From positions 1 to 53,565 of the forward strand of contig JAJPRD010000001.1 of assembly GCA_023700255.1 (NCBI GenBank): a stretch of DNA of 53,565 bases. The letters run 5' to 3'. This stretch comes from Candidatus Thalassarchaeaceae archaeon. GTDB taxonomy: Archaea; Thermoplasmatota; Poseidoniia; Poseidoniales; Thalassarchaeaceae. The notes under the pieces were generated by a model that ran no database searches, was not told the origin of the DNA, and saw only the letters and a program-made list of their open reading frames with translations. The position numbers and the translations under genes are program-made. How positions within the stretch are numbered: the stretch's first letter is position 1; each line of letters begins with the position of its first letter. Shown here one piece after another: positions 1 through 8,909 of this stretch.

Positions 1-55
1 GGTTTAGGTCCCAGTGCGTAGTGCTTCGCAGGTTCAAATCCTGTCCCCTGCACCA
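1..55 (+). tRNA. tRNA-Leu(TAG), 3' part only (5' end outside window)
   Basis: The window opens inside a tRNA. Bases 1-2 end the 5' side of the anticodon stem, 3-9 form a seven-base loop TTTAGGT with anticodon TAG, and 10-14 (CCCAG) are the 3' side of that stem. Bases 15-27 form a long variable arm with a GCG/TGC stem at 16-18 and 22-24, as expected for a class II tRNA such as Leu. The T arm is 28-44 (GCAGG, loop TTCAAAT, CCTGT), the 3' acceptor strand 45-51, the discriminator A52, and an encoded CCA 53-55. The 5' half including the D arm is not visible, so identity rests on the anticodon and the long variable arm. Confidence 0.8.
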
Positions 56-62
56 TTTTTTT
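56..62 (+). terminator. oligo-T terminator after tRNA-Leu
   Basis: Seven T residues follow the encoded CCA directly. Archaeal RNA polymerase commonly terminates in such oligo-T tracts. This separates the tRNA from the protein gene starting at 117. Confidence 0.5.
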
Positions 63-116
63 ACTCATGTATGTTATTTCTATCTTTAGATATTGTAAAT
101 CAATACCGCTGACTTA

Positions 117-2276
117 ATGTCCCACCCCCCTCCATCAAGCATTATGTCAGTTGATGAGGGTTCATTGAGGGAGATAGATGAACCCCCAGGAAAGGCTAAT
201 TCTAATGAAAAAGATAGTCTTGATAAAGAATTAGATCGGATAAGATCTCGAAGAACTGATACCGATAAAAAATTCCCTAAAACATTTGATGATGTTGTAC
301 TTATTTTCGGTTTAATAGCTGGAATTATATTTTTTGGAAGCGTAACACTCCTTTCATCAGGAGTATTTGCAGAGGATTCAATCTTTCTAGATGAAACGCT
401 ATCTAAAACACCTCTCGATACAGGTGGTGAATGTATAGATGGTGAGGGGGCGATTTCTTTCGATATTTATGTATCTAACCATGATGAATTTAATGTAAAA
501 TCAAAAAATGCTGTGTCGAATAATGCCTCCGTATTAGTTGTGAAATTGGTACATTTAAATTATTCAAACACTGATGATGGTCATTATGAAAGTGGTATTG
601 GTGATGTTGAACTTTTATTTGAATTAGATGAGAGTATTGCTGATGGGAATTATTTGTTAATTGTTGCTTTATATCAAAGTGATAATGCTTCAGAATTGTC
701 TGTGACTAATTCCACAACCTTCTCTCAAGTATCTGACCAACTAAGAATCAGTGGCAGCGAGAAAACAATAGATGTTGAAGTTACAACTCATTCATCAGGT
801 GGAGTCTTTAGTTCAGATATGAGGAAAGAAGTGGAGGTTTTTGATCCGGATCCAAGAGTATGCCTAACAATGGCTGAATTAGGGTATTGGGGATGGGCTT
901 TGATGGCTTTGGAATGGGCTGGAGGTAGAGAGACTGCTATGCTTACAGGAGGTAGTGCCCAAGTTCCTGCTTGGTGGATGGCTATTATTTCACTTGGAAT
1001 GTCTATATTCTTTTTATGTGTTCAATATCCATTAATGCACCGTATGTATCATAGAGATATTGATGATTTATTAACTAAAAAACAGCTTCGTAGACTTATT
1101 GAAAGAACTCTTAGAAAATCTGAGAGGGATCAGAGAGTATTAATAAAATTTGAAGATTTAAAAATGCAAGAGCGGGCAATATCTGTTGATATCATAATTC
1201 CTTATCAAACGACTAGTAAGACGATTGGAGGGGCAACTGACATCCGTGCAGGTTTTACTAAAGATTTACTCGAAGAATTTGCAATATTTGGTGAAATGAG
1301 ACCTTTGCAGATTAAATCATTATCTCTTGATGGTATTAATGGTAATTTAAATAATGAATTTATACTTTCTAGAGATCTTTCAATTATTGGCTCAGAGAGA
1401 AGTGTTCTATCAGAAGATTATAGTGGATTTTTCACAGGTCTTGGCGCCAATGGTAAGCTAGATGAAGAAGTAACTCAATTATTGAATAAATGGTTTAAAA
1501 AGCATAATCTTATAGATTACGGTACTGCTATAATTGTTGATGAAGATTCTGTATTAATTAGGGTAATATATACTCCTATTATGAGATTCTCATATTTTCT
1601 TTATCGCAAATCATATATCGATATGCAAGAGGACTTGACACAATATATGCGTGAAGCAATAAATCAATCATTAGGTTCAAGGGAATTAATAATTAGTGCA
1701 AGAAACGAGAAAGCGACTCTCTCAGATAGAGCAGTAGCAGGAAGAGTTGAACAAGCGCAGAAGACATACGAGAGCCTTACTGATTCTATTGGGATTTCAG
1801 AAAAAGATGACTTAATTGGTGAAGCTATGGTGGCTAAACAGGGTGGTATTACAGGGGCATTATTGCAAAATCCATTCATGGGTGATATTCTTTCATCAGT
1901 GGAATACGTTGCACATTCTAATCGTTCAAGAATTGATAAATATGGTTTTTGGGCATTAATTGTTTTTGTTTGGATCCCATTTATGGCTAGTGGTGTATTA
2001 GTTGGTGCAATGTTAGGATTAGTTGCTAGAATGCGTTTTCGTAGAGTGTTATTAGCATGTCTTGTTGGAGGCTCAGCAGCGTCTATTACCTGGGCGTATA
2101 CTGCAAGAGGAATAATAGAGTTCATGGAAAGATATCATGCCCAGACTTTCATCCCATTCCTAATTATCTTAGCCTTTATTTTCACCTTCCTTCATTTGAG
2201 AAGAAATAAAAGACGACGTCGTGAGGAGTTATTCAGAGAATCAATGAATTTCTTTGCTAATGCTAGTAATTCTTGA
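117..2276 (+). CDS. large multi-pass membrane protein of unknown function
   Basis: 719 residues, no family firmly recognised. An N-terminal charged cytoplasmic stretch (about 1-57) is followed by a membrane segment near 59-81, an exported domain with beta-rich, acidic sequence (about 85-280), a second membrane segment near 285-306, and a large cytoplasmic domain (about 310-605). Three more hydrophobic segments lie near 611-638, 644-664 and 678-695, followed by an RRNKRRRR basic tail. The C-terminal pair (WIPFMASGVLVGA and following) weakly resembles the COG2426 'small multidrug export' family, but this is only an impression. The gene lies 18 bases upstream of the ABC transporter ATPase on the same strand, so it may work with that transporter. 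No clear Shine-Dalgarno site precedes the ATG; a second ATG follows at codon 10. Confidence 0.75.
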   Translation: MSHPPPSSIMSVDEGSLREIDEPPGKANSNEKDSLDKELDRIRSRRTDTDKKFPKTFDDVVLIFGLIAGIIFFGSVTLLSSGVFAEDSIFLDETLSKTPLDTGGECIDGEGAISFDIYVSNHDEFNVKSKNAVSNNASVLVVKLVHLNYSNTDDGHYESGIGDVELLFELDESIADGNYLLIVALYQSDNASELSVTNSTTFSQVSDQLRISGSEKTIDVEVTTHSSGGVFSSDMRKEVEVFDPDPRVCLTMAELGYWGWALMALEWAGGRETAMLTGGSAQVPAWWMAIISLGMSIFFLCVQYPLMHRMYHRDIDDLLTKKQLRRLIERTLRKSERDQRVLIKFEDLKMQERAISVDIIIPYQTTSKTIGGATDIRAGFTKDLLEEFAIFGEMRPLQIKSLSLDGINGNLNNEFILSRDLSIIGSERSVLSEDYSGFFTGLGANGKLDEEVTQLLNKWFKKHNLIDYGTAIIVDEDSVLIRVIYTPIMRFSYFLYRKSYIDMQEDLTQYMREAINQSLGSRELIISARNEKATLSDRAVAGRVEQAQKTYESLTDSIGISEKDDLIGEAMVAKQGGITGALLQNPFMGDILSSVEYVAHSNRSRIDKYGFWALIVFVWIPFMASGVLVGAMLGLVARMRFRRVLLACLVGGSAASITWAYTARGIIEFMERYHAQTFIPFLIILAFIFTFLHLRRNKRRRREELFRESMNFFANASNS

Positions 2277-2294
2277 AAATTATATGGTGTAAAT

Positions 2295-2987
2295 ATGAAT
2301 AAGTTATTGGAAATGAAAAACCTTCAGAGATATTATGAAACTCCTGCGGGGATTGTCAAAGCACTTGATGGAATTAATATTGAAATTAATGAAGGTGAAC
2401 TTGTCATTTTACTTGGTCCCTCAGGTTCAGGTAAAACAACACTTCTCAATTGCCTATCTGCTCTTGATAGTCCAACTAATGGAGAATATGATTTCAAAGG
2501 AAAAGAAGTGCCTCGTAATCATTCTGAAAAAATGACTTCATTTAGAAGAGAGAATATTGGATATGTATTCCAATTCTTCAATCTTCTTCAAGACCTGACG
2601 GTTATAGAGAATATATTGCTAATTCAGGAATTAGCTGGAAAGAAAGACCCAGTACGGGCCGAGCAGTTACTCAAACTTGTGGGACTTAATTCAGAGAAAG
2701 ATAGGTTCCCTGGAGAAATTAGTGGGGGTCAGCAGCAACGAGTAGCGATTGCACGTAGTATTGCAAAGAAACCCACTCTACTTTTAGGAGATGAGATGAC
2801 TGGGAATCTAGATACAGAAACTTCTGACAAAGTAATGCAGGTTCTAGTCGAGGCTTGTGCGAATGAGAAAATTACAGCAGTTTTCGTAACTCATGACGAG
2901 TCTCTTGTCAAATATGCTACACGAGTTATTCGAATAGATAGTGGTCGAATAATATCCGATGAAGAAGTCAATAAATCAAAATCTTAG
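2295..2987 (+). CDS. ABC transporter ATP-binding protein, LolD/MacB family
   Basis: 230-residue ATPase subunit that would power the permease encoded directly downstream. Visible motifs are the Walker A GPSGSGKTTLLN (about residues 42-53), a Q-loop around VFQFFNLL, the signature SGGQQQRVAIARS and the Walker B LLLGDEMTGNLD, then the H-loop VTHDE. The family norm for the Walker B tail is ADEPTGNLD; here the proline is methionine (DEMTGNLD), a mild deviation. Length and motif spacing match LolD/MacB/FtsE-type ATPases, which drive lipoprotein release, efflux or cell-envelope mechanotransmission rather than classical solute uptake. No solute-binding protein is nearby, consistent with that class. 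Substrate unknown. Confidence 0.93.
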   Translation: MNKLLEMKNLQRYYETPAGIVKALDGINIEINEGELVILLGPSGSGKTTLLNCLSALDSPTNGEYDFKGKEVPRNHSEKMTSFRRENIGYVFQFFNLLQDLTVIENILLIQELAGKKDPVRAEQLLKLVGLNSEKDRFPGEISGGQQQRVAIARSIAKKPTLLLGDEMTGNLDTETSDKVMQVLVEACANEKITAVFVTHDESLVKYATRVIRIDSGRIISDEEVNKSKS

Positions 2988-3009
2988 GAGTGAGGTGATT
3001 TATATCCTA

Positions 3010-5445
3010 TTGAATAAAAGACTAGCAAGAAGTCTATTGGGGACAAAATTACGATTAGTAGCCGTCATTGGAATGATATTTGTTGGTGTATTCGCAGGTA
3101 TCACTTTTGGTGGCTATGCTGCTAATCTTGAGCCAATGTATGACTCTGTATACGATGACTCAGAATCCGGAGCAAATCTTGCTGATTTATGGATTGACAA
3201 TAAAACTACTGTCTGGTCACAAAATCAGGTTCAATCATTGTGTGTAGAAGCAGAGTCACTGTGGCCTGTAGGATCTGATGGTTTAGATGTCTGTGAGGGA
3301 AGAATGGTGATTAATGGAGCAATGTTCCATAGCGATGTTACAGGTGATCACATAATTAATTCAATATGGCATGGAATATCACCCGATTCTGAAATCGATA
3401 GGTTATGGTTTCCTGACGGTAATTCTGAGGGTTATCCTGCCTCTGATGCAGATGAGATAGTAATTGATGCTCATGTCAAAGAGGCACTCTCTCTTAATTT
3501 AGACGATGTAATTAGTATAGGAGCAGGGAATGGAAGTATGAATTTCACTATTGTTGGATTTGCATATCACCCTTTGCATATTTATATGGCCCCTGAGGGT
3601 TCAATTGTTCCTCCGGAATCAGGTCAGTTTGTTACTGGTTATGTGTCTCATCTTGGTATGCAAAGATTGACTGGTTTTTCGTTTGGTTCTGCTAATACAA
3701 TAATGTTTGATATTGAAGGCACACCATCATTCGATCTTTCTAATACTGAAGAATATGAGGGAGAAGAATTAGATGCTGTGAAAGCATCGTTAATTGAATC
3801 CATGGAAGAGGTAGGATTAGACGGAAGAATACGTGATCGTGGCCAGATTGAATCAGTCGAACTTATGAGACAAGATCTTGAAAGTGCTAAGAAAACAGCA
3901 GCTCCATTTACCATATTGATTCAATTTATAGCTGCCATAACTATAGCTCTCAGTTTGCAGAGATTAGTTCAGAGTCAAAATCGTGAGATAGCGATACTAA
4001 GGACACTTGGGATACCACGTAATTCAATAATGACTGGATACCTAATCGCACCTCTTTTTATAGGTTTTTTTGGTTGTTTACTAGGTGTAATTGCCGGTCC
4101 TTATGGCATGAACGGGATGCTCGATTTCTATGAAGGAATTGTTGGTATACCAATTATTGAGAGATCAATACCAATGAATCTCTATGTATCTACTATCGGC
4201 TTAACAATGTTCATTGTTTTTATTTCGGGAGTATTTCCTGCATGGAAAGCAACGCGTGTTGATCCACTTGAGGTTCTTGGAGGGAATACGGAAATAAGGG
4301 TGGGATCAAACTTATTACGTTCGCTAACTAATTGGATGCCTACTCTTTTAGGTTTATCAATTCGTTCAAGTCTTAGGAAACCCGCCAGACTATCAATGAC
4401 ATTTCTAGCAGTTGGTATTTCATTGATGCTTGCTGGTTCTATCCAAATGATGGCTTTCAGTCTTCAAGATACAGTAGTTGGCGGACTAAGAGATGACCAG
4501 TCTTGGGATGTTCAGGTTTATGTGCAATCTGATGGTGAGTTTTCAGTGATAGAATGGGCTGAGGATAATGGGGCTTCTTATGAAATTATTATCGAAACCT
4601 CAACCGGTAATCTCGTGGATAATTCGGATATGCAACGAAACTTCGTTGTTGTGGGCCTGAGTGGATATGGACAAGGGGAATCTATGCGTAGTTTGGAAAT
4701 CATTGAAGGAAAAATACCTGCATCTGGAAGTACTATATTCCAGGTGATGATGGATGAAGGGTCATTACAAATGAGTGGTTGGTCGGTAGGTGAAACACAT
4801 CTAGTTTCGATTTCAGGATTAGAACTTAATGTTGAAATAGTGGGTTCAGTGAGGGGTGAGATTTCTCGCATAATGTTCTTTACGCAAACAGATTTGTCAA
4901 GTGTCATCGGATTAAATGCTACTTCGGTATATCTTGAGTTACCTGAAGGTGTTGAAATTGATGAAGGTCTTGGCAATATTTCTAATGGGATTCAAGAAAG
5001 AGAAACTCTTCTCAAAGGTATTGAAATATTACTCGATAAACAGACCCAGGTTCTTACTGCTATAATGGGGTTAGGAGTACTGTTCACTCTGGTTGTAATG
5101 TTCAATACGATGATTATGAACATCGCTGAGAGAGACTTTGAGCTTGCTACTTTGAGGGTATTAGGAGCATCTACTCTTAGTCTTGGTACAATGCTCCTTT
5201 TTGAAAGTGTATTAATTGGAATAATAGGCGGATTATTTGGAATCGCTTTTGCATTTGGCGGGGCAGTAGGTCTCGCTGCATCATTTTCAACATGGCAGTT
5301 TTATTTTCCAGTAGTGCTTGTTCCCAGTGTTGCAATTCAACTTATGATAATTGTTTTATCTATTTCAGTAGCCATGGTTCCTATTGGAATATGGAGGCTT
5401 AGGTACATGAATTTGGTAGAGAAAGTAAAAGACCTATCTCAATGA
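3010..5445 (+). CDS. ABC transporter permease, double FtsX/MacB-like domain
   Basis: Permease partner of the preceding ATPase. A first membrane segment lies near the N-terminus, followed by a large extracytoplasmic domain. A first FtsX-type membrane block (IAAITIALSLQRLVQ ... REIAILRTLGIPRNSI) is followed by a second extracytoplasmic domain and a second FtsX block near the C-terminus (AERDFELATLRVLGAS). The repeated 'E-ATLR-LG' cytoplasmic coupling motif is typical of FtsX/LolC/MacB permeases. An upstream in-frame ATG at 2959 would overlap the ATPase by 29 bases. I prefer TTG at 3010 because a GGAGTGAGGTGA Shine-Dalgarno-like stretch (2987-2998) sits about 11 bases before it and the protein then starts MNKRLARSLLG. 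Either start gives 811-828 residues. Substrate cannot be told from sequence. Confidence 0.88.
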   Translation: MNKRLARSLLGTKLRLVAVIGMIFVGVFAGITFGGYAANLEPMYDSVYDDSESGANLADLWIDNKTTVWSQNQVQSLCVEAESLWPVGSDGLDVCEGRMVINGAMFHSDVTGDHIINSIWHGISPDSEIDRLWFPDGNSEGYPASDADEIVIDAHVKEALSLNLDDVISIGAGNGSMNFTIVGFAYHPLHIYMAPEGSIVPPESGQFVTGYVSHLGMQRLTGFSFGSANTIMFDIEGTPSFDLSNTEEYEGEELDAVKASLIESMEEVGLDGRIRDRGQIESVELMRQDLESAKKTAAPFTILIQFIAAITIALSLQRLVQSQNREIAILRTLGIPRNSIMTGYLIAPLFIGFFGCLLGVIAGPYGMNGMLDFYEGIVGIPIIERSIPMNLYVSTIGLTMFIVFISGVFPAWKATRVDPLEVLGGNTEIRVGSNLLRSLTNWMPTLLGLSIRSSLRKPARLSMTFLAVGISLMLAGSIQMMAFSLQDTVVGGLRDDQSWDVQVYVQSDGEFSVIEWAEDNGASYEIIIETSTGNLVDNSDMQRNFVVVGLSGYGQGESMRSLEIIEGKIPASGSTIFQVMMDEGSLQMSGWSVGETHLVSISGLELNVEIVGSVRGEISRIMFFTQTDLSSVIGLNATSVYLELPEGVEIDEGLGNISNGIQERETLLKGIEILLDKQTQVLTAIMGLGVLFTLVVMFNTMIMNIAERDFELATLRVLGASTLSLGTMLLFESVLIGIIGGLFGIAFAFGGAVGLAASFSTWQFYFPVVLVPSVAIQLMIIVLSISVAMVPIGIWRLRYMNLVEKVKDLSQ

Positions 5446-5455
5446 GGTTAGTATC

Positions 5456-6235
5456 ATGCGTATTGTGACTTGGAATTTAAATGGTATCAGAGCCGCTAAT
5501 CGTAAAGGCCTTGATGATTTTATTAGAGAAATTGATAGTGATGTTTGGTTATTCCAAGAAGTTAGGGCTCTACCCGAGCAGATGCCTGATAATTGGAAGC
5601 CAGCAGATGGGCATGAAGTAATTTGGCATCCTGCTCAGAAGAAGGGATATTCAGGAGTTTCCACTTGGTCCAGAGTAGGGATTTCTGAAGAAGGCCGAGG
5701 CATTTCAACTAATGTTGATATAGATGATTCTGAAGGTAGAGTTCTTCATACGAAACATGGTGTTCTCCATTGTATTAACATCTATCTCCCAAACGGTGGT
5801 GCCAATATCGAAAGACAGAGGTTCAAAGATAAATGGTTGGAGGATTTACTCGTTTGGTCAAAGAAATTCATAGATGTTGATGAGCCAGTGCTTCTATGTG
5901 GTGATCTTAATATCGCTCATACTGAAAATGACATCTGGAATCCATCAGGTAATAAAAATACTTCAGGATTCCTTATTCATGAAAGGGAATGGTTCACTCG
6001 CTTTTTATCAATAGGGTGGAATGATTTACTTAGAATTGAAGTTGGTGATATTAAGGGTCCATATTCATGGTGGTCTAATAGAGGTCAAGCTAGAGCGTTG
6101 AATAGAGGCTGGAGGATAGATTATGCTCTTGCTAATGAAGCGGCACTTAAGATATTTAAATCAGCTAAAGTATTGAGGGAAGGAGGACTTTCAGTATCTG
6201 ATCATGCTCCACTAATCATTGATTTAGATTTATAA
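5456..6235 (+). CDS. xthA: exodeoxyribonuclease III / AP endonuclease (ExoIII family)
   Basis: 259 residues, usual length for ExoIII. It cuts DNA 5' to abasic sites in base excision repair. Visible family motifs in order: TWNLNGIRAANRKG with the catalytic Asn at the N-terminus, FQEVRA with metal-binding Glu35, the Tyr of NIYLPNGG, GDLNIAH with the catalytic Asp and Asn, the Trp/Arg-rich block WSNRGQARALNRGWRIDYAL, and the C-terminal SDHAPL with the catalytic His. The ATG is preceded by GAGGTTAGTATC, a usable ribosome site, 10 bases after the permease stop. Position behind an ABC operon gives no functional link; other repair genes (polX, nth) are far away at 45-48 kb. Confidence 0.95.
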   Translation: MRIVTWNLNGIRAANRKGLDDFIREIDSDVWLFQEVRALPEQMPDNWKPADGHEVIWHPAQKKGYSGVSTWSRVGISEEGRGISTNVDIDDSEGRVLHTKHGVLHCINIYLPNGGANIERQRFKDKWLEDLLVWSKKFIDVDEPVLLCGDLNIAHTENDIWNPSGNKNTSGFLIHEREWFTRFLSIGWNDLLRIEVGDIKGPYSWWSNRGQARALNRGWRIDYALANEAALKIFKSAKVLREGGLSVSDHAPLIIDLDL

Positions 6236-6311
6236 TTTCTAATTAAATCTGCTGAATTGTCTATTATTTCTATACGATACCTTTCAAGAGGGATACAGTA
6301 GGCGCTAATTC

Positions 6312-7109
6312 ATGGTAGAAGGGCTTGTAGATCGTCTAGCCCAAATTCTTCCGGGTGGAAAAGGTGTTTGGGTCCCTATGGATCATGGCATTTCTGGTTA
6401 TCCGGAGAAGGGTCTTGAACAAATGGATGAAGTTGTATCTTCCTGTATCTCAGGGGGTGCTGATGCAATTGTTTTACAAAAAGGTGCTTTGAGTCATTAT
6501 GTAGATCAGACTGGTTGGGGGAATTTCGTTTGTCATGTATCTGTATCTACTGTAAATGCAGGTCCTAGAGATCAATACAAGGTAAGAGTAGCTAATGCTG
6601 AAGAATGCCTTATTAGGGGTGCTAACGCAGTTTCAGCTCAAATTAATCTTGGTGACGAGAATGAACCTGAGATGATTGAAGATATGGGTATGTTAACTAG
6701 TGAAGCAATGGCATTAGGTCTCCCTACGCTCGGGATGATATATCCAAGAGGCCCTCATCTAAAAATCGCTGAAAGTGATATCACAAGAGGTGTTGCTCAT
6801 GCTGCTAGAGTTGCTTGGGAACTAGGATGTGATATTGTTAAGGTACCTTGGACCGGTGATGTCGAATCGTTCAAGTTAGTTTGTCAGGCAGTCCCTATAC
6901 CTGTATTTATTTCAGGCGGGCCACGAGGTATCTCATTCAATGACTTACTTCAAATTGTAGAACTATCAATGGTATCTGGTGGCTCAGGTGTTTGCATCGG
7001 CCGTCAAGTATTTGGTGCCAATGACCCAGAGTCTTGTATTCGCGCACTTAGAGCAGTTGTTCATGATGGTGAAACTGCAGTTAATGCTTCAAAATTACTT
7101 GAGAGGTGA
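6312..7109 (+). CDS. 2-amino-3,7-dideoxy-D-threo-hept-6-ulosonate synthase (class I FBA/DhnA family)
   Basis: 265-residue TIM-barrel aldolase of the DhnA/class I fructose-bisphosphate aldolase family. The start VWVPMDHGISGYPEKG and the Schiff-base lysine region DIVKVPWTGD are diagnostic, as is the C-terminal phosphate-binding loop GSGVCIGRQVFG. In archaea this family includes both FBP aldolase and ADH synthase, the first enzyme of the alternative (non-DAHP) route to dehydroquinate. The next genes are dehydroquinate synthase II, shikimate kinase and chorismate synthase, all touching or nearly touching, so I assign the ADH-synthase role. A gluconeogenic aldolase role is the alternative. First gene of the operon; upstream 6236-6311 is AT-rich and probably holds the promoter. 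Confidence 0.88.
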   Translation: MVEGLVDRLAQILPGGKGVWVPMDHGISGYPEKGLEQMDEVVSSCISGGADAIVLQKGALSHYVDQTGWGNFVCHVSVSTVNAGPRDQYKVRVANAEECLIRGANAVSAQINLGDENEPEMIEDMGMLTSEAMALGLPTLGMIYPRGPHLKIAESDITRGVAHAARVAWELGCDIVKVPWTGDVESFKLVCQAVPIPVFISGGPRGISFNDLLQIVELSMVSGGSGVCIGRQVFGANDPESCIRALRAVVHDGETAVNASKLLER

Positions 7110-7113
7110 GTAT

Positions 7114-8052
7114 TTGGAACTTTGGCAAGATTCCAATAAAAATGAATCTTCACGTGAATCTTGTTCTAGATTATGGACAGGTTCAGCTCCTGATGTAGCA
7201 GAAGTAAATCTTGATGATTCAACATCTCAAAAAGAAGCGATTTCTCTTATTGGTATGATACCTTGGATTCTTGTTAGATGTTCTGATTGGAAAATGATTC
7301 CTTTAGAAAATCTAATATCAAATTCATCGGGTAGTGGTACTAAAATCGCTGTTGCAATAAATAAAATTGTAGACATTAATGGCGCTGCTTTTGCTCTCGA
7401 ACATGGTGTTGATGCTCTCTTGCTACCATCTCATGATGATGAACTTTGGAATGAAGCGGAATTAATATCCTCTAATAAAATAATAAAAGTCACTTCTAAT
7501 CACATTACTGATTTATCTTCTGCTAAGGTAGAATCTATTGAGTCAACTGGAATTGGAGAAAGAGTGTGTATTGACTTAATTGAAAGATTAGAAGTTGGTG
7601 AAGGTATGGTAATTGGTTCAACTTCATTTTCTCTTGCCTTAGTTCATGGTGAAACAATTGAATCAGAATATGTTCCTTCAAGACCATTCAGAGTTAATGC
7701 AGGGTCTGTTCACTCTTATGTTTTAATGGCTGATGACTCTACCCGTTATCTTTCTGAATTATCAGCTGGTGATGAAGTAGCAATATTTTCTCATTCTGGT
7801 CAAAGAAGAAAATGTATAATTGGTCGCCTTAAAATAGAAAAACGTCCATTTCTCATAATTCGTTTTAGATCTAAATCGAATTTTGAAGGACAAATAATGT
7901 TACAACAAGCTGAGACTGTAAGGCTTATTGATAAATCAGGTGATATAGTCTCAGTGACAAATATTAAAATTGGCGATGAGATTATTGTACGTAATGATAA
8001 TCAAATGAGGCATATAGGTAATGCACTGGATGGGGAGATGACTGAGAAATGA
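7114..8052 (+). CDS. 3-dehydroquinate synthase II (archaeal AroB')
   Basis: Makes 3-dehydroquinate from the ADH-synthase product by oxidative deamination and cyclisation. The archaeal-specific family is recognisable from PFRVNAGSVHSYVLMADD, TRYLSELSAGDEVAIF and the C-terminal GDEIIVRNDNQMRHIGNALDGE. The open frame extends to an ATG at 6979, but that segment lies inside the ADH synthase gene and its translation is shadow sequence. The best start is TTG at 7114, giving MELWQDSN, with GAGAGGTGAG directly upstream and overlapping the stop of the previous gene. The resulting 312 residues are near the family length. The gene overlaps the next by 4 bases, so translational coupling is likely. Confidence 0.9.
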   Translation: MELWQDSNKNESSRESCSRLWTGSAPDVAEVNLDDSTSQKEAISLIGMIPWILVRCSDWKMIPLENLISNSSGSGTKIAVAINKIVDINGAAFALEHGVDALLLPSHDDELWNEAELISSNKIIKVTSNHITDLSSAKVESIESTGIGERVCIDLIERLEVGEGMVIGSTSFSLALVHGETIESEYVPSRPFRVNAGSVHSYVLMADDSTRYLSELSAGDEVAIFSHSGQRRKCIIGRLKIEKRPFLIIRFRSKSNFEGQIMLQQAETVRLIDKSGDIVSVTNIKIGDEIIVRNDNQMRHIGNALDGEMTEK

Positions 8053-8909
8053 AGGTCCTCGCTGAAGCAGAAGCTAATGCTGCCATCTCAATACTCCATG
8101 CTTTAGGATTAGGTAAAGGATGTTCAATCGGTATCGATTTAAAAATGAAAGTTGAATTAGTTTCTGAAGTCCAAGAGGTCGAAGCAGATCATCACTCACT
8201 ACTTGACTCAATAGAGTTTATTTGGAGGCAAAATGGTCTACCTTTGCCTGATGATTTTGGATGGCGTATTTCTTCCAATATACCAATCGGGCAAGGTCTT
8301 AAATCAAGTTCAGCGCTCTCTTGTGCTGCATTAAAAGCTCTTAACAATGCTACATGGGCCGGGTTAAATGATTTCGAAATTATAGATTTAGCAGTATCTT
8401 CACAACGCCATGCTGGGTGTACTATATCAGGGAGTATGGATGACACATGGGCAGCTATTTCTTCAGGGTGGAAATTGGTAGATCCATCTCAAAAAGCGGA
8501 AGAATCTATCTTACTTAAAGGAGATTTAGAAGAAAACATCTATCAAATATTCTTAATTCTTAGAGGAAGACGTTCTAATGATATCAATGCTCAAAAATTT
8601 AAAGAACAATCTAAGATATTCAATCGAGCATTAGGCTTATTATCAGGAGAATCTATTTTTCATGCAATGTCGGCTAATGGTATGGCAGTAGCCGCGGCAA
8701 CGGGTGATGATGATGCTCTGCGTATCTGTAATCAAGCAATAGTCAATGGTGCGATTTCAGCGGCAATTACTGGTTCTGGCCCAGTAATATCTGTCGTATG
8801 TTTTGGCCAAGAGAATTCAACTATGCGTGAGTATCTTAGTCGAACAGATTATGAAATTATTGAGACTAATTTTTCAAATAAAAAATTAATAGGTTTGGTG
8901 AATTTATGA
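8049..8909 (+). CDS. aroK: shikimate kinase, archaeal GHMP-kinase type
   Basis: 286 residues. Phosphorylates shikimate at the 3-hydroxyl using a GHMP-kinase fold unrelated to bacterial AroK. The ATP-binding GHMP motif is visible as IPIGQGLKSSSALSCAALKAL (about 79-98), and the N-terminal AEAEANAAISILHALGLGKG block is typical of the archaeal shikimate-kinase subfamily. The C-terminal AAITGSGPVISVVCFG matches the glycine-rich GHMP motif 3. Overlaps dehydroquinate synthase II by 4 bases and chorismate synthase by 4 bases, so it sits inside the aromatic operon. A homoserine or mevalonate kinase call is rejected on context. Confidence 0.92.
   Translation: MKVLAEAEANAAISILHALGLGKGCSIGIDLKMKVELVSEVQEVEADHHSLLDSIEFIWRQNGLPLPDDFGWRISSNIPIGQGLKSSSALSCAALKALNNATWAGLNDFEIIDLAVSSQRHAGCTISGSMDDTWAAISSGWKLVDPSQKAEESILLKGDLEENIYQIFLILRGRRSNDINAQKFKEQSKIFNRALGLLSGESIFHAMSANGMAVAAATGDDDALRICNQAIVNGAISAAITGSGPVISVVCFGQENSTMREYLSRTDYEIIETNFSNKKLIGLVNL

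Noticed and set aside
6979-7113. ATG-started N-terminal extension of dehydroquinate synthase II
   Set aside because: It is out-of-frame translation of the ADH synthase end; TTG at 7114 has a ribosome site and fits the family start.
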